NCBI GenBank assembly: GCA_934464615.1
Contig: CAKSKA010000013.1
Span: 1-58,410, forward strand
Direction of reading: 5' to 3'
From: an uncultured Eubacteriales bacterium
Lineage (GTDB): Bacteria; Bacillota; Clostridia; Oscillospirales; Acutalibacteraceae
DNA length: 58,410 nucleotides
The notes under the pieces were generated by a model. It did not search any database, was not told the origin of the DNA, and worked only from the letters and a program-made list of their open reading frames with translations. Position numbers and translations under genes: made by a program. Of this stretch, positions 42,574-51,034 are shown one piece after another; the first letter of the stretch is position 1; each line of letters opens with the position of its first letter.

Positions 42574-42604
42574 TTGACTCTACCTCTATTGTAGAGTTTA
42601 TAAT
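42574..42604 (+). promoter_or_regulatory. MerR-type promoter and operator of the MATE-MerR operon
   Basis: TTGACT (42574-42579) and TATAAT (42599-42604) are separated by 19 bases, the long spacer MerR proteins correct by twisting DNA. Within it ACTCTAC (42577-42583) and GTAGAGT (42591-42597) form a perfect dyad. The regulator is encoded at the end of the same transcript, so it is probably an autoregulated, drug-inducible unit. Confidence 0.88.
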
Positions 42605-42627
42605 ATATACGGAAAGGCGGAATTGAC

Positions 42628-43971
42628 GTGAAAAGAAATCTTACACAAGGCAGCGTATTTAAAAATCTTGTTTTTTTCTCACTGCCGTATTTGTTATCAT
42701 ATTTTTTGCAAACGCTTTACGGTATGGCGGATTTATTTATTGTGGGACAATACAACACCGTTGCGGCAACCACAGCCGTATCTGTCGGCAGTCAGGTAAT
42801 GCATATGCTGACGGTTATGATCGTCGGTCTTGCAATGGGTTCCACCGTAAGTATAGGTCAGGCAATAGGCGGTAATGACAGTAAGGGTGCATCCAAAAGC
42901 ACGGGAAACACCGCTGCGCTGTTTATGGTATTATCGTTAATAATAACGGCGTTGCTTATCGCACTTGTAAAACCCATTGTATCGGTAATGTCAACGCCCA
43001 AAGCAGCCGTTGCCGACACAGTGAAATATCTTACAATATGCTTTGCGGGCATACCCTTTATTACTGCGTACAACATTATAAGTTCGGTATTCCGCGGTAT
43101 AGGCGATTCAAAAAGCCCCATGTATTTTATAGCCGTTGCCTGTGCTGCAAATATTATGCTTGATTACCTGTTTATAGGCGCTATGCATTTGGGCGCCGCC
43201 GGTGCTGCTTTGGGTACGGTCATCTCGCAGGCATTAAGTGTTGCGGTATCGCTTGCGGTAATAATTAAAAGGGACATCGGCGTACGTCTTTGCAAAAGCG
43301 ATTTTTATCCCGACAGGAATGTTTTAGGCAAAATTTTAAAAATAGGTTTGCCGATATGCTTACAGGACGGACTTATACAAATAGCTTTTATTGTTATAAC
43401 CGTTATAGCCAACCGCCGCGGGCTTACAGATGCGGCGGCAGTGGGAATAGTTGAAAAAATTATAGGATTTTTGTTTTTGGTGCCGTCTTCCCTTTTATCT
43501 GCCGTATCTGCGCTATCGGCGCAAAACATAGGTGCAAACAAGCCCCGGCGTGCGGTGCTGACCTTGCGGTATGCAATAATTACGGCGGTTATATTCGGCA
43601 TCGCGGTATCCGTTACGGCACAGTTTACGGCCGAATATGCCGTAGGACTTTTTACCTCCGACAAAGACGTTGCCGCCGCAGGCGGACAGTATTTGCGCGG
43701 ATATATTTTCGATTGCATTTTTGCCGGTATACACTTCAGTTTCAGCGGATATTTCTGTGCCATGGGCAAATCTTTAATATCCTTTATACACAATATTACC
43801 GCAATAGCCGCTGTCCGTATACCCGGAGTTTACCTTGCGTCAAAGCTCTACCCATCAACTATGTTGCCTATGGGACTTGCCACCGCCGCAGGTTCGCTTT
43901 TATCGGTAATTATATGCGTGATTGCCTTTGCGGTGATTCAAAAAAGGGAAAGCAGGAAAAATTTTGGATAA
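42628..43971 (+). CDS. MATE-family efflux transporter
   Basis: A 447-aa MATE protein with 12 helices in two homologous halves. FKNLVFFSLPYLLSYFLQTLYGMADLFIVG near the N-terminus and GKILKIGLPICLQDGLIQIAF in the second half are the typical repeats. It exports cationic drugs or metabolites using a sodium or proton gradient. It starts with GTG behind GGAAAGGCGG. Its end overlaps the MerR regulator gene by eight bases, and the MerR-type promoter upstream suggests induction by a bound ligand. Confidence 0.93.
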   Translation: MKRNLTQGSVFKNLVFFSLPYLLSYFLQTLYGMADLFIVGQYNTVAATTAVSVGSQVMHMLTVMIVGLAMGSTVSIGQAIGGNDSKGASKSTGNTAALFMVLSLIITALLIALVKPIVSVMSTPKAAVADTVKYLTICFAGIPFITAYNIISSVFRGIGDSKSPMYFIAVACAANIMLDYLFIGAMHLGAAGAALGTVISQALSVAVSLAVIIKRDIGVRLCKSDFYPDRNVLGKILKIGLPICLQDGLIQIAFIVITVIANRRGLTDAAAVGIVEKIIGFLFLVPSSLLSAVSALSAQNIGANKPRRAVLTLRYAIITAVIFGIAVSVTAQFTAEYAVGLFTSDKDVAAAGGQYLRGYIFDCIFAGIHFSFSGYFCAMGKSLISFIHNITAIAAVRIPGVYLASKLYPSTMLPMGLATAAGSLLSVIICVIAFAVIQKRESRKNFG

Positions 43972-44788
43972 TTTATTTTCGATAGGTAAAATTTCAAAAC
44001 TGTTTAAAATAAGTGTAAGCAGTTTAAGACACTATGAGGATTTAGGGTTGCTTACACCGGAATACATTTCGCGCGACAGCGGATACAGATACTACAGCAC
44101 CGCACAGTTTGAAGTGCTTAACACCATACGTTATTTGCGTGCTTTGGATATGCCGCTTAACGAAATTACGGATTTTTTAAAAAACAGAAATATAGAAAAC
44201 ATTGAGCAAAAACTTAAAAGCCAAAAAGAGCAGATTGCCGAAAAACAGGCGGAACTTGATCGAATAGCTAAAAAAATCGACAACCGTTTAAAATCAATAC
44301 AAAGCGCAAAAAATTCCCGTATAGACGAAATCGTGCTTACAGAACTGCCGCCTTGCCGTGCAATACGGATGGAAAGCCATTTGGAAATTAAAAATTTTCT
44401 TGATATGGAAACTCCCATACGCCGACTTGAGCAGGACCAACCCGAAGCCTTGGTTTTTTTAGGAAAAGTCGGCATCGGTATATGTGCGGAAAATCTTAAA
44501 CGGCACAAATTTACAGAATATGACAATATTTTTTTGTTGCTTGATAACGAGGATAAATACGCCGGCAATGCCGAACTGCTGAAGGAAACCTGCTGCGTAC
44601 AAACACGTTTCCGCGGAAGCCACGATTCCGCATGTAAAAGTTATGAAAAACTGCTTGATTTTATAGAAAAAAACGGGCTGACCGTGAACGCCCCGTCAAG
44701 AGAGATCACACTTATTGATTACGGCCTTACAAGCGATACGGAAAAATTTGTAACCGAAATAAGTATACCTATACAAAATCCCGACTGA
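43964..44788 (+). CDS. MerR-family regulator with GyrI-like effector domain (BmrR-like)
   Basis: A 274-aa regulator. The winged HTH is FSIGKISKLFKISVSSLRHYEDLGLLTPEYI (split: residues 5-35), followed by SGYRYYSTAQFEVLNTIRYLR. A long coiled coil spans about 78-115 for dimerisation. The C-terminal 155 residues resemble the GyrI/BmrR ligand-binding fold. It probably binds the dyad at 42577-42597 and activates the MATE gene when a drug binds. The TTG start overlaps the MATE gene's end. Confidence 0.88.
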   Translation: MDNLFSIGKISKLFKISVSSLRHYEDLGLLTPEYISRDSGYRYYSTAQFEVLNTIRYLRALDMPLNEITDFLKNRNIENIEQKLKSQKEQIAEKQAELDRIAKKIDNRLKSIQSAKNSRIDEIVLTELPPCRAIRMESHLEIKNFLDMETPIRRLEQDQPEALVFLGKVGIGICAENLKRHKFTEYDNIFLLLDNEDKYAGNAELLKETCCVQTRFRGSHDSACKSYEKLLDFIEKNGLTVNAPSREITLIDYGLTSDTEKFVTEISIPIQNPD

Positions 44789-44846
44789 TTAACGGCGACT
44801 TATTTGCAAATAATATGTTATAATAAAATGACATAAAGGAGTATGT

Positions 44847-45578
44847 ATGAAACAGGAAATATTTGAAATAGTATCCAACGCACCGCTGACGTCTAAAGTG
44901 TTTAAAATGACGCTTGCAGGCAATACCGACGGTGTTGATACCCCCGGACAATTTATTAATATTAAACTTGAAGGCTTGTTTTTACGCAGGCCCATATCCG
45001 TTTGCAACAGCGAAAATGGTATACTTACAATTATTTATAAAGTTGTAGGCAGCGGTACGGAAAAAATGAGCAAAATGCAAAAAGGCGAAAAACTTGATAT
45101 ACTTCTGCCGCTCGGCAACGGATTTAATACCGAAAAATCCGGCAATGCACCTTTGCTTATAGGCGGAGGCGTGGGTGTACCGCCTATGTATATGCTGTGC
45201 AGAATTTTAACGGCACAGGGCAAAAATGTGCGTGTTATTCTAGGTTTTAACACTGCTGACGAAGTGTTTTACGAGGATGAATTTAAGGCATTGGGTGCCG
45301 ATGTGACGGTTACAACCGCAGACGGCACCTACGGCCAAAAAGGCTTTGTAACGGCGGCTATGGACGAAAAGGAATATTCCTACTTTTATACATGCGGTCC
45401 GCTGCCTATGCTGCGTGCGGTGTCCGACGCTTCAAAAACGGACGGTCAGTTAAGTTTTGAGGAACACATGGGATGCGGATTCGGCGCGTGCATGGGATGC
45501 ACGCACAAAACAAAAAACGGTGCAAAGCGCATCTGCAAGGACGGCCCCGTACTTTATAAGGAGGAAATAGAATGGTAG
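44847..45578 (+). CDS. pyrK: Dihydroorotate dehydrogenase B, electron transfer subunit
   Basis: A 243-aa PyrK. FAD/NAD domains include FLRRPISVCN, VGSGTEKMSKMQKGEKLDILLPLGNGF and LIGGGVGVPPMYMLCR. The C-terminal [2Fe-2S] motif is GCGFGACMGC with Cys further on in KRICKDGPV. It passes electrons between dihydroorotate and NAD through the PyrDB heterotetramer in pyrimidine synthesis. AAAGGAG lies before the ATG. The stop overlaps the pyrD start by seven bases. Other pyr genes are not in the window. Confidence 0.95.
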   Translation: MKQEIFEIVSNAPLTSKVFKMTLAGNTDGVDTPGQFINIKLEGLFLRRPISVCNSENGILTIIYKVVGSGTEKMSKMQKGEKLDILLPLGNGFNTEKSGNAPLLIGGGVGVPPMYMLCRILTAQGKNVRVILGFNTADEVFYEDEFKALGADVTVTTADGTYGQKGFVTAAMDEKEYSYFYTCGPLPMLRAVSDASKTDGQLSFEEHMGCGFGACMGCTHKTKNGAKRICKDGPVLYKEEIEW

Positions 45579-46480
45579 ATACTAAGGTAAATTTATGTTC
45601 AAAGATTATTGATAATCCCATAATTCCTTCCAGCGGTACATTCGGCTACGGCAGAGAATTTTCCGAACTTTATGACCTTAACTGCCTTGGCAGTTTTGTG
45701 TTTAAATGCACCACAAAATTCGCACGTTTCGGCAATCCCACGCCCAGAATTGCCGAATGCGAAAACGGTATGCTTATTTCCATAGGGCTGCAAAACCCCG
45801 GAGTTGAAGCAGTTAAAAACACAGAACTGCCGAATATAAGGAAAATATTCGGCAAACCCGTAATTGCAAGCGTCGGCGGATTTTGCACAGACGATTATGT
45901 TTATGTTGTGCAAAGGCTTAATGATGAAGACTGCATAGGCTGGTTTGAAATCAATGTATCCTGTCCCAATGTAAACGGCGGCACCGCAATGGGCACAAGC
46001 TGCACTGCCGTAAGCGAAGTTACAAAGGCGGTAAAGCGTGTCACAAACAAACCCGTAATTATAAAACTGTCGCCGAACGTTACCGATATAGCCGAAATTG
46101 CCCGTGCCTGCGAGTCCGCCGGTGCTGACGGAATTTCCCTTATAAACGCAATAGGCGGAATGAAAATAGATATACGCCGCCGCAAGCCGATACTCGGCAA
46201 CAAATTCGGCGGATATTGCGGAAGCGCAATAAAGCCTATTGCACTTCGTCAGGTATTCTCGGTCTACGAGGCGGTAAAAATACCGATAATCGGCATAGGC
46301 GGCATACACAGTGCCGAAGATGTAATTGAATTTATGCTTGCGGGCGCTACCGCTACAGGAATAGGCGCGGCAAACCTGACACAGCCGTATATCTGTAAGG
46401 ACATTATCGAACAGTTGCCTGCCGTTATGGAAAAATATTCCATAAAAAGTCTTAAAGACATAATAGGCGGTGCCCATTAA
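45572..46480 (+). CDS. pyrD: Dihydroorotate dehydrogenase B, catalytic subunit
   Basis: A 302-aa class 1B PyrD. NPIIPSSGTFGYGREF near the N-terminus, WFEINVSCPNVNGG with the catalytic Cys, KLSPNVTDI, GADGISLINAIGGMKIDI and GIGGIHSAEDVIEFMLAGAT binding FMN phosphate. It oxidises dihydroorotate to orotate, using PyrK to pass electrons to NAD. It ends at a bidirectional terminator. Confidence 0.96.
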   Translation: MVDTKVNLCSKIIDNPIIPSSGTFGYGREFSELYDLNCLGSFVFKCTTKFARFGNPTPRIAECENGMLISIGLQNPGVEAVKNTELPNIRKIFGKPVIASVGGFCTDDYVYVVQRLNDEDCIGWFEINVSCPNVNGGTAMGTSCTAVSEVTKAVKRVTNKPVIIKLSPNVTDIAEIARACESAGADGISLINAIGGMKIDIRRRKPILGNKFGGYCGSAIKPIALRQVFSVYEAVKIPIIGIGGIHSAEDVIEFMLAGATATGIGAANLTQPYICKDIIEQLPAVMEKYSIKSLKDIIGGAH

Positions 46481-46493
46481 AAAGTTGCAAAAA

Positions 46494-46528
46494 TAAAAAC
46501 AGCAGTACATTTGTACTGCTGTTTTTTA
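46494..46528. terminator. Bidirectional terminator between pyrD and the redox operon
   Basis: AGCAGTAC (46501-46508) and GTACTGCT (46513-46520) pair around ATTT, flanked by AAAAAC and GTTTTTT. It ends both pyrKD and the minus-strand redox operon. Confidence 0.9.
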
Positions 46529-46536
46529 CTTAGTTA

Positions 46537-46860
46537 TTATGCGTTGGCCGCTTCTGCCTGTTCGTCAAGTTTCTTATTTCTGAAATAAAGTGCAACATCT
46601 ATGGAAATCTCTATGAAATTAAGCACATAGAAAAAGAAACTTAAAACGAAAATAAATCCTGTTTTCGGTGTTACGCCCAAAAGGCCTGCTGCCTCAATAA
46701 TCTTTTTTGCAATGCCGCAAGCGTAACCTACAAGCAAAAAGACCTCGAAAAACAGGCTTTTGCCCTTAGCCGTGCGTGACACCCAAGACTTACGAATTGA
46801 AATAGGCCACGAAAGTCCGAAGCAGAATATAGTCAGTGCTTCAAGTAAATCAACTATCAT
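46537..46860 (-). CDS. Small membrane protein, PQ-loop/SemiSWEET-like
   Basis: A 107-aa protein with three helices. LTIFCFGLSWPISIRKSWVSRTAKGKS (residues 9-35, split) recalls the PQ-loop repeat of SemiSWEET-like proteins, followed by LFFEVFLLVGYACGI and FIFVLSFFFYVLNFIEIS. It contains no histidine, so it cannot bind heme like a FrdC/D anchor. It starts 22 bases after the fumarate reductase flavoprotein gene in the same operon, behind GGGGGAAG. A role in anchoring or metabolite exchange is possible but unproven. Confidence 0.7.
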   Translation of the reverse strand: MIVDLLEALTIFCFGLSWPISIRKSWVSRTAKGKSLFFEVFLLVGYACGIAKKIIEAAGLLGVTPKTGFIFVLSFFFYVLNFIEISIDVALYFRNKKLDEQAEAANA

Positions 46861-46881
46861 TTTTCTTCCCCCAAAAAGAAA

Positions 46882-48480
46882 TTACTTTTGTCTCCTGTAA
46901 TCCGGCAAGAGTTTAGGCGATACCGCGTCAGTCTTTATACCTGCCGCCTCGCGCTGTGCATCAAACGCGGCAATATGGTCAAGCGTAAGTTTGCCGAGTT
47001 TAACATCTTTTGCCTTTTGCGCCGCATTTTTACCTGCAGTCCGTCCGAAAACGATTATATCAAGCAGAGAGTTACCCATAAGGCGATTTCTGCCGTGAAT
47101 TCCGCCGACGGCTTCGCCCGCAACATAAAGATTTTCAACGCAGGTACTCATACCCGTAACATTTATGTCAATACCGCCGTTTTGATAGTGGAGCGTAGGA
47201 TAAACCAAAATAGGCTCTTTGCGTATATCTATACCGTAACTTGCAAACATACGCATCATAGCCGGAATTCGTTTTTCAATAGTGCCTTCTCCGCCTATAG
47301 CCTCTATCATCGGTGTATCAAGCCATACTGCTTTGCCCGATCCCGTATCTACGCCTTCATCTCTGTCGGAACATTCGCGTATAATCGATGCGGCAGCCAC
47401 GTCACGCGTTTCAAGCGGATGCATAAACACCTTACCGTCACGGTTAACAAGCTTTGCACCGAGGGAACGAACCTTTTCCGTAACAAGCGCACCGAAAATC
47501 TGCTGCGGGAACGCAGCGCCTGTGGGGTGGTACTGTAATGTATCGGCATAAAGCAATTTTGCGCCGACTCTGTAAGCAAGCACCAAGCCGTCTGCGGTAG
47601 CGCCGTAGTGGTTGGATGTCGGGAAACCCTGATAGTGCATTCTTCCGGCACCGCCCGTAGCGATTATAACGGTTTTTGCACGTGCCACCATAAGTTCTTT
47701 GGTTTCCATATTCATAAGCACGGCGCCTGCGGCGTTGCCGTTGCTGTCCAAAATAATCTCAATCGCCGAAGTAAAGTCAACAACCTTTATTCCGCGGTTA
47801 ATTACTTCATCGCGCAAAGTACGCATTATTTCCGCACCGGAATAATCCTTTGCGGCGTGCATACGTTTTCTGGATGTTCCGCCGCCGTGGGTTGTTATCA
47901 TAGTGCCGTCGGGGGCTTTATCAAACTCAACGCCGAGTTCGTTAAGCCACTGTATAGCTTCGGGGGCATCGCAAACAAGTTTTGCAAGCAGTTCCCTTTT
48001 TGCAGCATAATGTCCGCCGCCGAAAGCGTCTACAAAATGTATTGCCGGCGAATCGTTAGGCTTATCAGCCGCCTGAATACCGCCTTCCGCCATCATTGTA
48101 TTAGCGTCGCCCATACGCAACTTTGTAACAATCATAGTATCGGCGCCTGCATTGTTTGCCTCAATTGCGGCAGAAGTTCCTGCGCCGCCGCCACCTATTA
48201 TAAGCACGTCAACGTCATACTTTACATCGTTCAAATCCACATCTTTTGCGGAAATACGGGAATGTGCTTCAAGCATTTCGCAAAGTTCATGCGGTACCTG
48301 TTCCCCTGCATTAGGACCGATTTTAAGGGTTGAAAATTCACTCTTTTTATAATCGGGATGATAAGCTGCAAGGAGGTCGTCTTTTTCCTGTGCGGTCATT
48401 CTTTTAGGCTCATAAGCAATGTTTGCTTCTCTTGCCGCCTCAACCGCAGCTAATGATTTCTCAAATTCCTTTGAATACAT
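46882..48480 (-). CDS. Fumarate reductase/succinate dehydrogenase-type flavoprotein
   Basis: A 532-aa FAD protein. DVLIIGGGGAGTSAAIEA binds FAD, ANTMMAEGGIQAA replaces the H-x-x-A-A-E-G-G covalent site, and TEKVRSLGAKLVNRDG, LHYQNGGIDINVTG and HGRNRLMGNSLLD are active-site blocks. The missing FAD-binding His (Asn-Thr here) points to non-covalent FAD, as in soluble fumarate reductases and L-aspartate oxidase. It should reduce fumarate to succinate. It follows the Fe-S subunit gene by 13 bases. An AprA-like or other substrate is less likely, given fumarase and mdh in the operon. Confidence 0.87.
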   Translation of the reverse strand: MYSKEFEKSLAAVEAAREANIAYEPKRMTAQEKDDLLAAYHPDYKKSEFSTLKIGPNAGEQVPHELCEMLEAHSRISAKDVDLNDVKYDVDVLIIGGGGAGTSAAIEANNAGADTMIVTKLRMGDANTMMAEGGIQAADKPNDSPAIHFVDAFGGGHYAAKRELLAKLVCDAPEAIQWLNELGVEFDKAPDGTMITTHGGGTSRKRMHAAKDYSGAEIMRTLRDEVINRGIKVVDFTSAIEIILDSNGNAAGAVLMNMETKELMVARAKTVIIATGGAGRMHYQGFPTSNHYGATADGLVLAYRVGAKLLYADTLQYHPTGAAFPQQIFGALVTEKVRSLGAKLVNRDGKVFMHPLETRDVAAASIIRECSDRDEGVDTGSGKAVWLDTPMIEAIGGEGTIEKRIPAMMRMFASYGIDIRKEPILVYPTLHYQNGGIDINVTGMSTCVENLYVAGEAVGGIHGRNRLMGNSLLDIIVFGRTAGKNAAQKAKDVKLGKLTLDHIAAFDAQREAAGIKTDAVSPKLLPDYRRQK

Positions 48481-48493
48481 TGCGGTTTCCTCC

Positions 48494-49168
48494 TTACTTT
48501 TCTATTTCTCTGTTATTGTAAAGCTCAGTGATTTCTTCAATGGGCTTTTGCATAAGATTTTCAATAAGTTCGGTAAAAGTGCCGTCCTTAATTTCCTTTA
48601 CTCTGTCCTCAAGATGCTGCGATTTCGGGGCTAAGTATTTACCGTTAAGTCTGCGTGCCAGCATTGCAACCTGCGGATGCGAAATACCTGCAGGGCAACG
48701 TGACGAACAAACGCCGCACATAACGCAATCAAAAGATTCTTCCGCGCATTTGTCAAATTCACCGCGCTGCGCGTAAGCTATGTACTGCATTACATTAAGG
48801 GACTGTGTGCAGCTCTTTGTGCAGGCATTACATCCCACGCACGCATATATTTCAGGATAAAGCTGCATCATTATCTGCTCTGTCGGTTTAATTTTTTCAA
48901 TATCGTAAACCTGTTTAACAAGCGGAAAGAAAGGCAGAGTCGCAACATACATATTGTCCTCTACTTTGGTTTGACAGGCAAGGCAAGTCTTTAACTCCCT
49001 ATCCCCTTTTATACGGTAAATTGTAGCGCAGGCGCCGCAAAATCCGTTACGGCATCCGCAACCGCGAACAAGCTGATAACCCGCATACTCCATAGCACGC
49101 ATTATTGTAAGATTGTCCGGTACGCTGTATTGCTTACCAAACAAATAAACATTAACCATATTTTCCAT
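48494..49168 (-). CDS. Fumarate reductase iron-sulfur subunit
   Basis: A 224-aa FrdB/SdhB-type protein. A [2Fe-2S] site lies in GCGCRNGFCGACATIYR plus LKTCLAC, and two further clusters in CVGCNACTKSC and CVMCGVCSSRCP. Both C-terminal sites keep all four cysteines, so the usual [3Fe-4S] quinone-side cluster of FrdB/SdhB is not evident. This suits a soluble enzyme fed by another protein. The start at 49168 has AAGGAG seven bases upstream. It lies 14 bases from FlxA and 13 from the flavoprotein gene. Confidence 0.87.
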   Translation of the reverse strand: MENMVNVYLFGKQYSVPDNLTIMRAMEYAGYQLVRGCGCRNGFCGACATIYRIKGDRELKTCLACQTKVEDNMYVATLPFFPLVKQVYDIEKIKPTEQIMMQLYPEIYACVGCNACTKSCTQSLNVMQYIAYAQRGEFDKCAEESFDCVMCGVCSSRCPAGISHPQVAMLARRLNGKYLAPKSQHLEDRVKEIKDGTFTELIENLMQKPIEEITELYNNREIEK

Positions 49169-49182
49169 GTTTCTTCTCCTTA

Positions 49183-50016
49183 TCAATATTCGTTCGGCAG
49201 TTCTTCAAGCTCATCGCATCTGAATACCGGACCGTCCTTGCAAACGTATTTAGCACCGATATTACAACGTCCGCACTTGCCTATTCCGCATTTCATACGC
49301 AATTCCATAGTGGTATATACCTGCGTTTTGTCAAATCCCAATTCTTCAAGACCGGCAAGCGTAAACTTAATCATTATAGGCGGTCCGCAAAGAATTGCAA
49401 TTTTATCGGTTGAAAAACCGAGTTCTTTAACATAGTTCGGAACAAAGCCGACATGGCCGTCCCACTCGGGTTGTTCACGGTCTATTGTAAGGTGAACGCT
49501 TACGCCGGCATCGTTTGCCCACTCGTCAATAATCTCTTTATAATCAACCAGATCCTGCATACTGCGTGAACCGTAAACTATATCTATCTTACCGTATTTA
49601 TCACGGTAATGTCTGCAATAATTAATTACAGAGCGCAGCGGTGCCAAACCGATACCGCCTGCAATAAACAGCATATCGTGTCCGACAAATTCCGTATCTA
49701 CGGGGAAAGGTCTGCCGTAAGGTCCGCGAATTGTTATTTGCTGACCTACTTCCATTGCGTGCAGCCATTCTGTAACACAACCGCATTTCTTTATGGAAAA
49801 CTCCATAAATTCAGTATTTGTAGGCGACGATGTTATTGAAAACATTGCCTCGCCTACACCGGGGATTGAAAGCATTGCACACTGTCCGGGCTTATGCTCA
49901 AACGCTTTTTTGCCATCGGGAGTTACAACGCGAAAAGTCTTTACATCGGGTGTGTCTATGCGAATATCCGTAACAACGCCTACAACAGGTATAAGCGGTT
50001 CTTTAATATCAGCCAT
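49183..50016 (-). CDS. flxA: FlxA-like NAD(P)H-oxidising flavoprotein (hydrogenase gamma type)
   Basis: A 277-aa ferredoxin-NADP reductase-like protein. PGQCAMLSIPGVGEAMFSITS binds FAD, FIAGGIGLAPLRSVIN binds the nicotinamide, and CGIGKCGRCNIGAKYVCKDGPVF is the C-terminal Fe-S motif shared with PyrK and sulfhydrogenase gamma. In the Flx-Hdr complex this subunit takes electrons from NADH. It overlaps the next Flx gene by eight bases and precedes the fumarate reductase genes, placing it at the electron input. Confidence 0.85.
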   Translation of the reverse strand: MADIKEPLIPVVGVVTDIRIDTPDVKTFRVVTPDGKKAFEHKPGQCAMLSIPGVGEAMFSITSSPTNTEFMEFSIKKCGCVTEWLHAMEVGQQITIRGPYGRPFPVDTEFVGHDMLFIAGGIGLAPLRSVINYCRHYRDKYGKIDIVYGSRSMQDLVDYKEIIDEWANDAGVSVHLTIDREQPEWDGHVGFVPNYVKELGFSTDKIAILCGPPIMIKFTLAGLEELGFDKTQVYTTMELRMKCGIGKCGRCNIGAKYVCKDGPVFRCDELEELPNEY

Positions 50017-51034
50017 TGCATTTTCCTCCCAACGTCTTCATAACTTTTACAATATTCATTTGTATCGGGCATTTTGCCATACAGCGTCCGCAGCCGACAC
50101 AAGAGAACAGTCCGTCATTATTTGTGGGGTAATAAACCAATTTATGCATAAAGCGCTGACGGAAACGCTCAAGTTGTGTAAGTCTGGGTTGGCCTGCCGA
50201 CATTTTGGTGAATTCCGAATACATGCAGGAATCCCAACAGCGAAAACGCTTAATGCCGTGGCCTGTATTAAAGTCTTTAATATCGTAACACTGGCAAGTC
50301 GGACATACAAATGTGCAAGTGCCGCATCCCAGACATGACTGAGACAGTTCTTTCCATTCGGGCGCATTAAAGAATTCCGAAGTTTTACCCGAGCCGAAAG
50401 CGTCAGCCTTTAAGTTCGCAAGGGGAAGTTTTTTCATCCTTTCCCGTGTTAAATTCTGCTGCTCGGTTACCGGTTTTGTGTCGGCGTCTTCTGTAATGCT
50501 TTCAAGATTTTTCAACAGTTTTTCGCCTTTATCGGTTTTTGCATCCATATAGAGTGCGCCGTCGGTTTTATAGCACACAACATCGCCGTCGGGTTGTGCC
50601 GCATCAATACCGAAAGTGCCGCAGAAACAGGTCTCCGCCGGTTTTGTACAGGCAAGCGACATTATAACTCCGTGCTCACGGCGATTCTTGTAATATGTAT
50701 CCACGGGCTGTCCCAAAAACACTCTGTCAAGAACATCAAAGCTCTTAACATCGCAGGCACGCACGCCGAAAACAACAAAATCTTCACATTCCTGCCTGTC
50801 GTCTATAATTTCAATGTTCTTTCCCTGCACTTTAAAATCCATAAGATTTTCGGTTTGCGGAAAGAAGAAATCCTTTGCGCTGCGCACGGTGTTAAGTGCG
50901 TCGGACAATTTTTTGCCCTGTGCATATTCTTCGTATCGCGCGCCGCCGTTTGTATCAACCGGCATGTAAAGTCTGTCCGACTTTGCAATTTCTTCAAAGA
51001 GGGTGTCGAGTTTATCAAGTGAAATTTTACGCAT
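50009..51034 (-). CDS. Flx iron-sulfur subunit, sulfhydrogenase beta (AsrA) type
   Basis: A 341-aa protein. The N-terminal region (DALNTVRSAKDFFFPQTENLMDF, VVFGVRACDVKSFDVLDRVF) matches AsrA/HydB-like proteins. Two Fe-S sites follow near the C-terminus: CLGCGTCTFVCPTCQC and CVGCGRCMAKCP. It probably carries electrons between FlxA and HdrA. The ATG at 51034 is chosen with AGAGG eight bases upstream; an in-frame GTG at 51043 lies inside that site. It overlaps the upstream stop by eight bases. FlxB versus FlxC cannot be decided. Confidence 0.8.
   Translation of the reverse strand: MRKISLDKLDTLFEEIAKSDRLYMPVDTNGGARYEEYAQGKKLSDALNTVRSAKDFFFPQTENLMDFKVQGKNIEIIDDRQECEDFVVFGVRACDVKSFDVLDRVFLGQPVDTYYKNRREHGVIMSLACTKPAETCFCGTFGIDAAQPDGDVVCYKTDGALYMDAKTDKGEKLLKNLESITEDADTKPVTEQQNLTRERMKKLPLANLKADAFGSGKTSEFFNAPEWKELSQSCLGCGTCTFVCPTCQCYDIKDFNTGHGIKRFRCWDSCMYSEFTKMSAGQPRLTQLERFRQRFMHKLVYYPTNNDGLFSCVGCGRCMAKCPIQMNIVKVMKTLGGKCNG

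Noticed and set aside
45599..46510. A 303-codon open frame antisense to pyrD
   Set aside because: It is a mirror of pyrD codon bias: cysteine/tyrosine-rich, no ribosome site, no family likeness, and pyrD itself is certain.
48494..49168. Succinate dehydrogenase of an oxidative TCA cycle
   Set aside because: No membrane anchor, no [3Fe-4S] site, and neighbours belong to anaerobic reductive metabolism.
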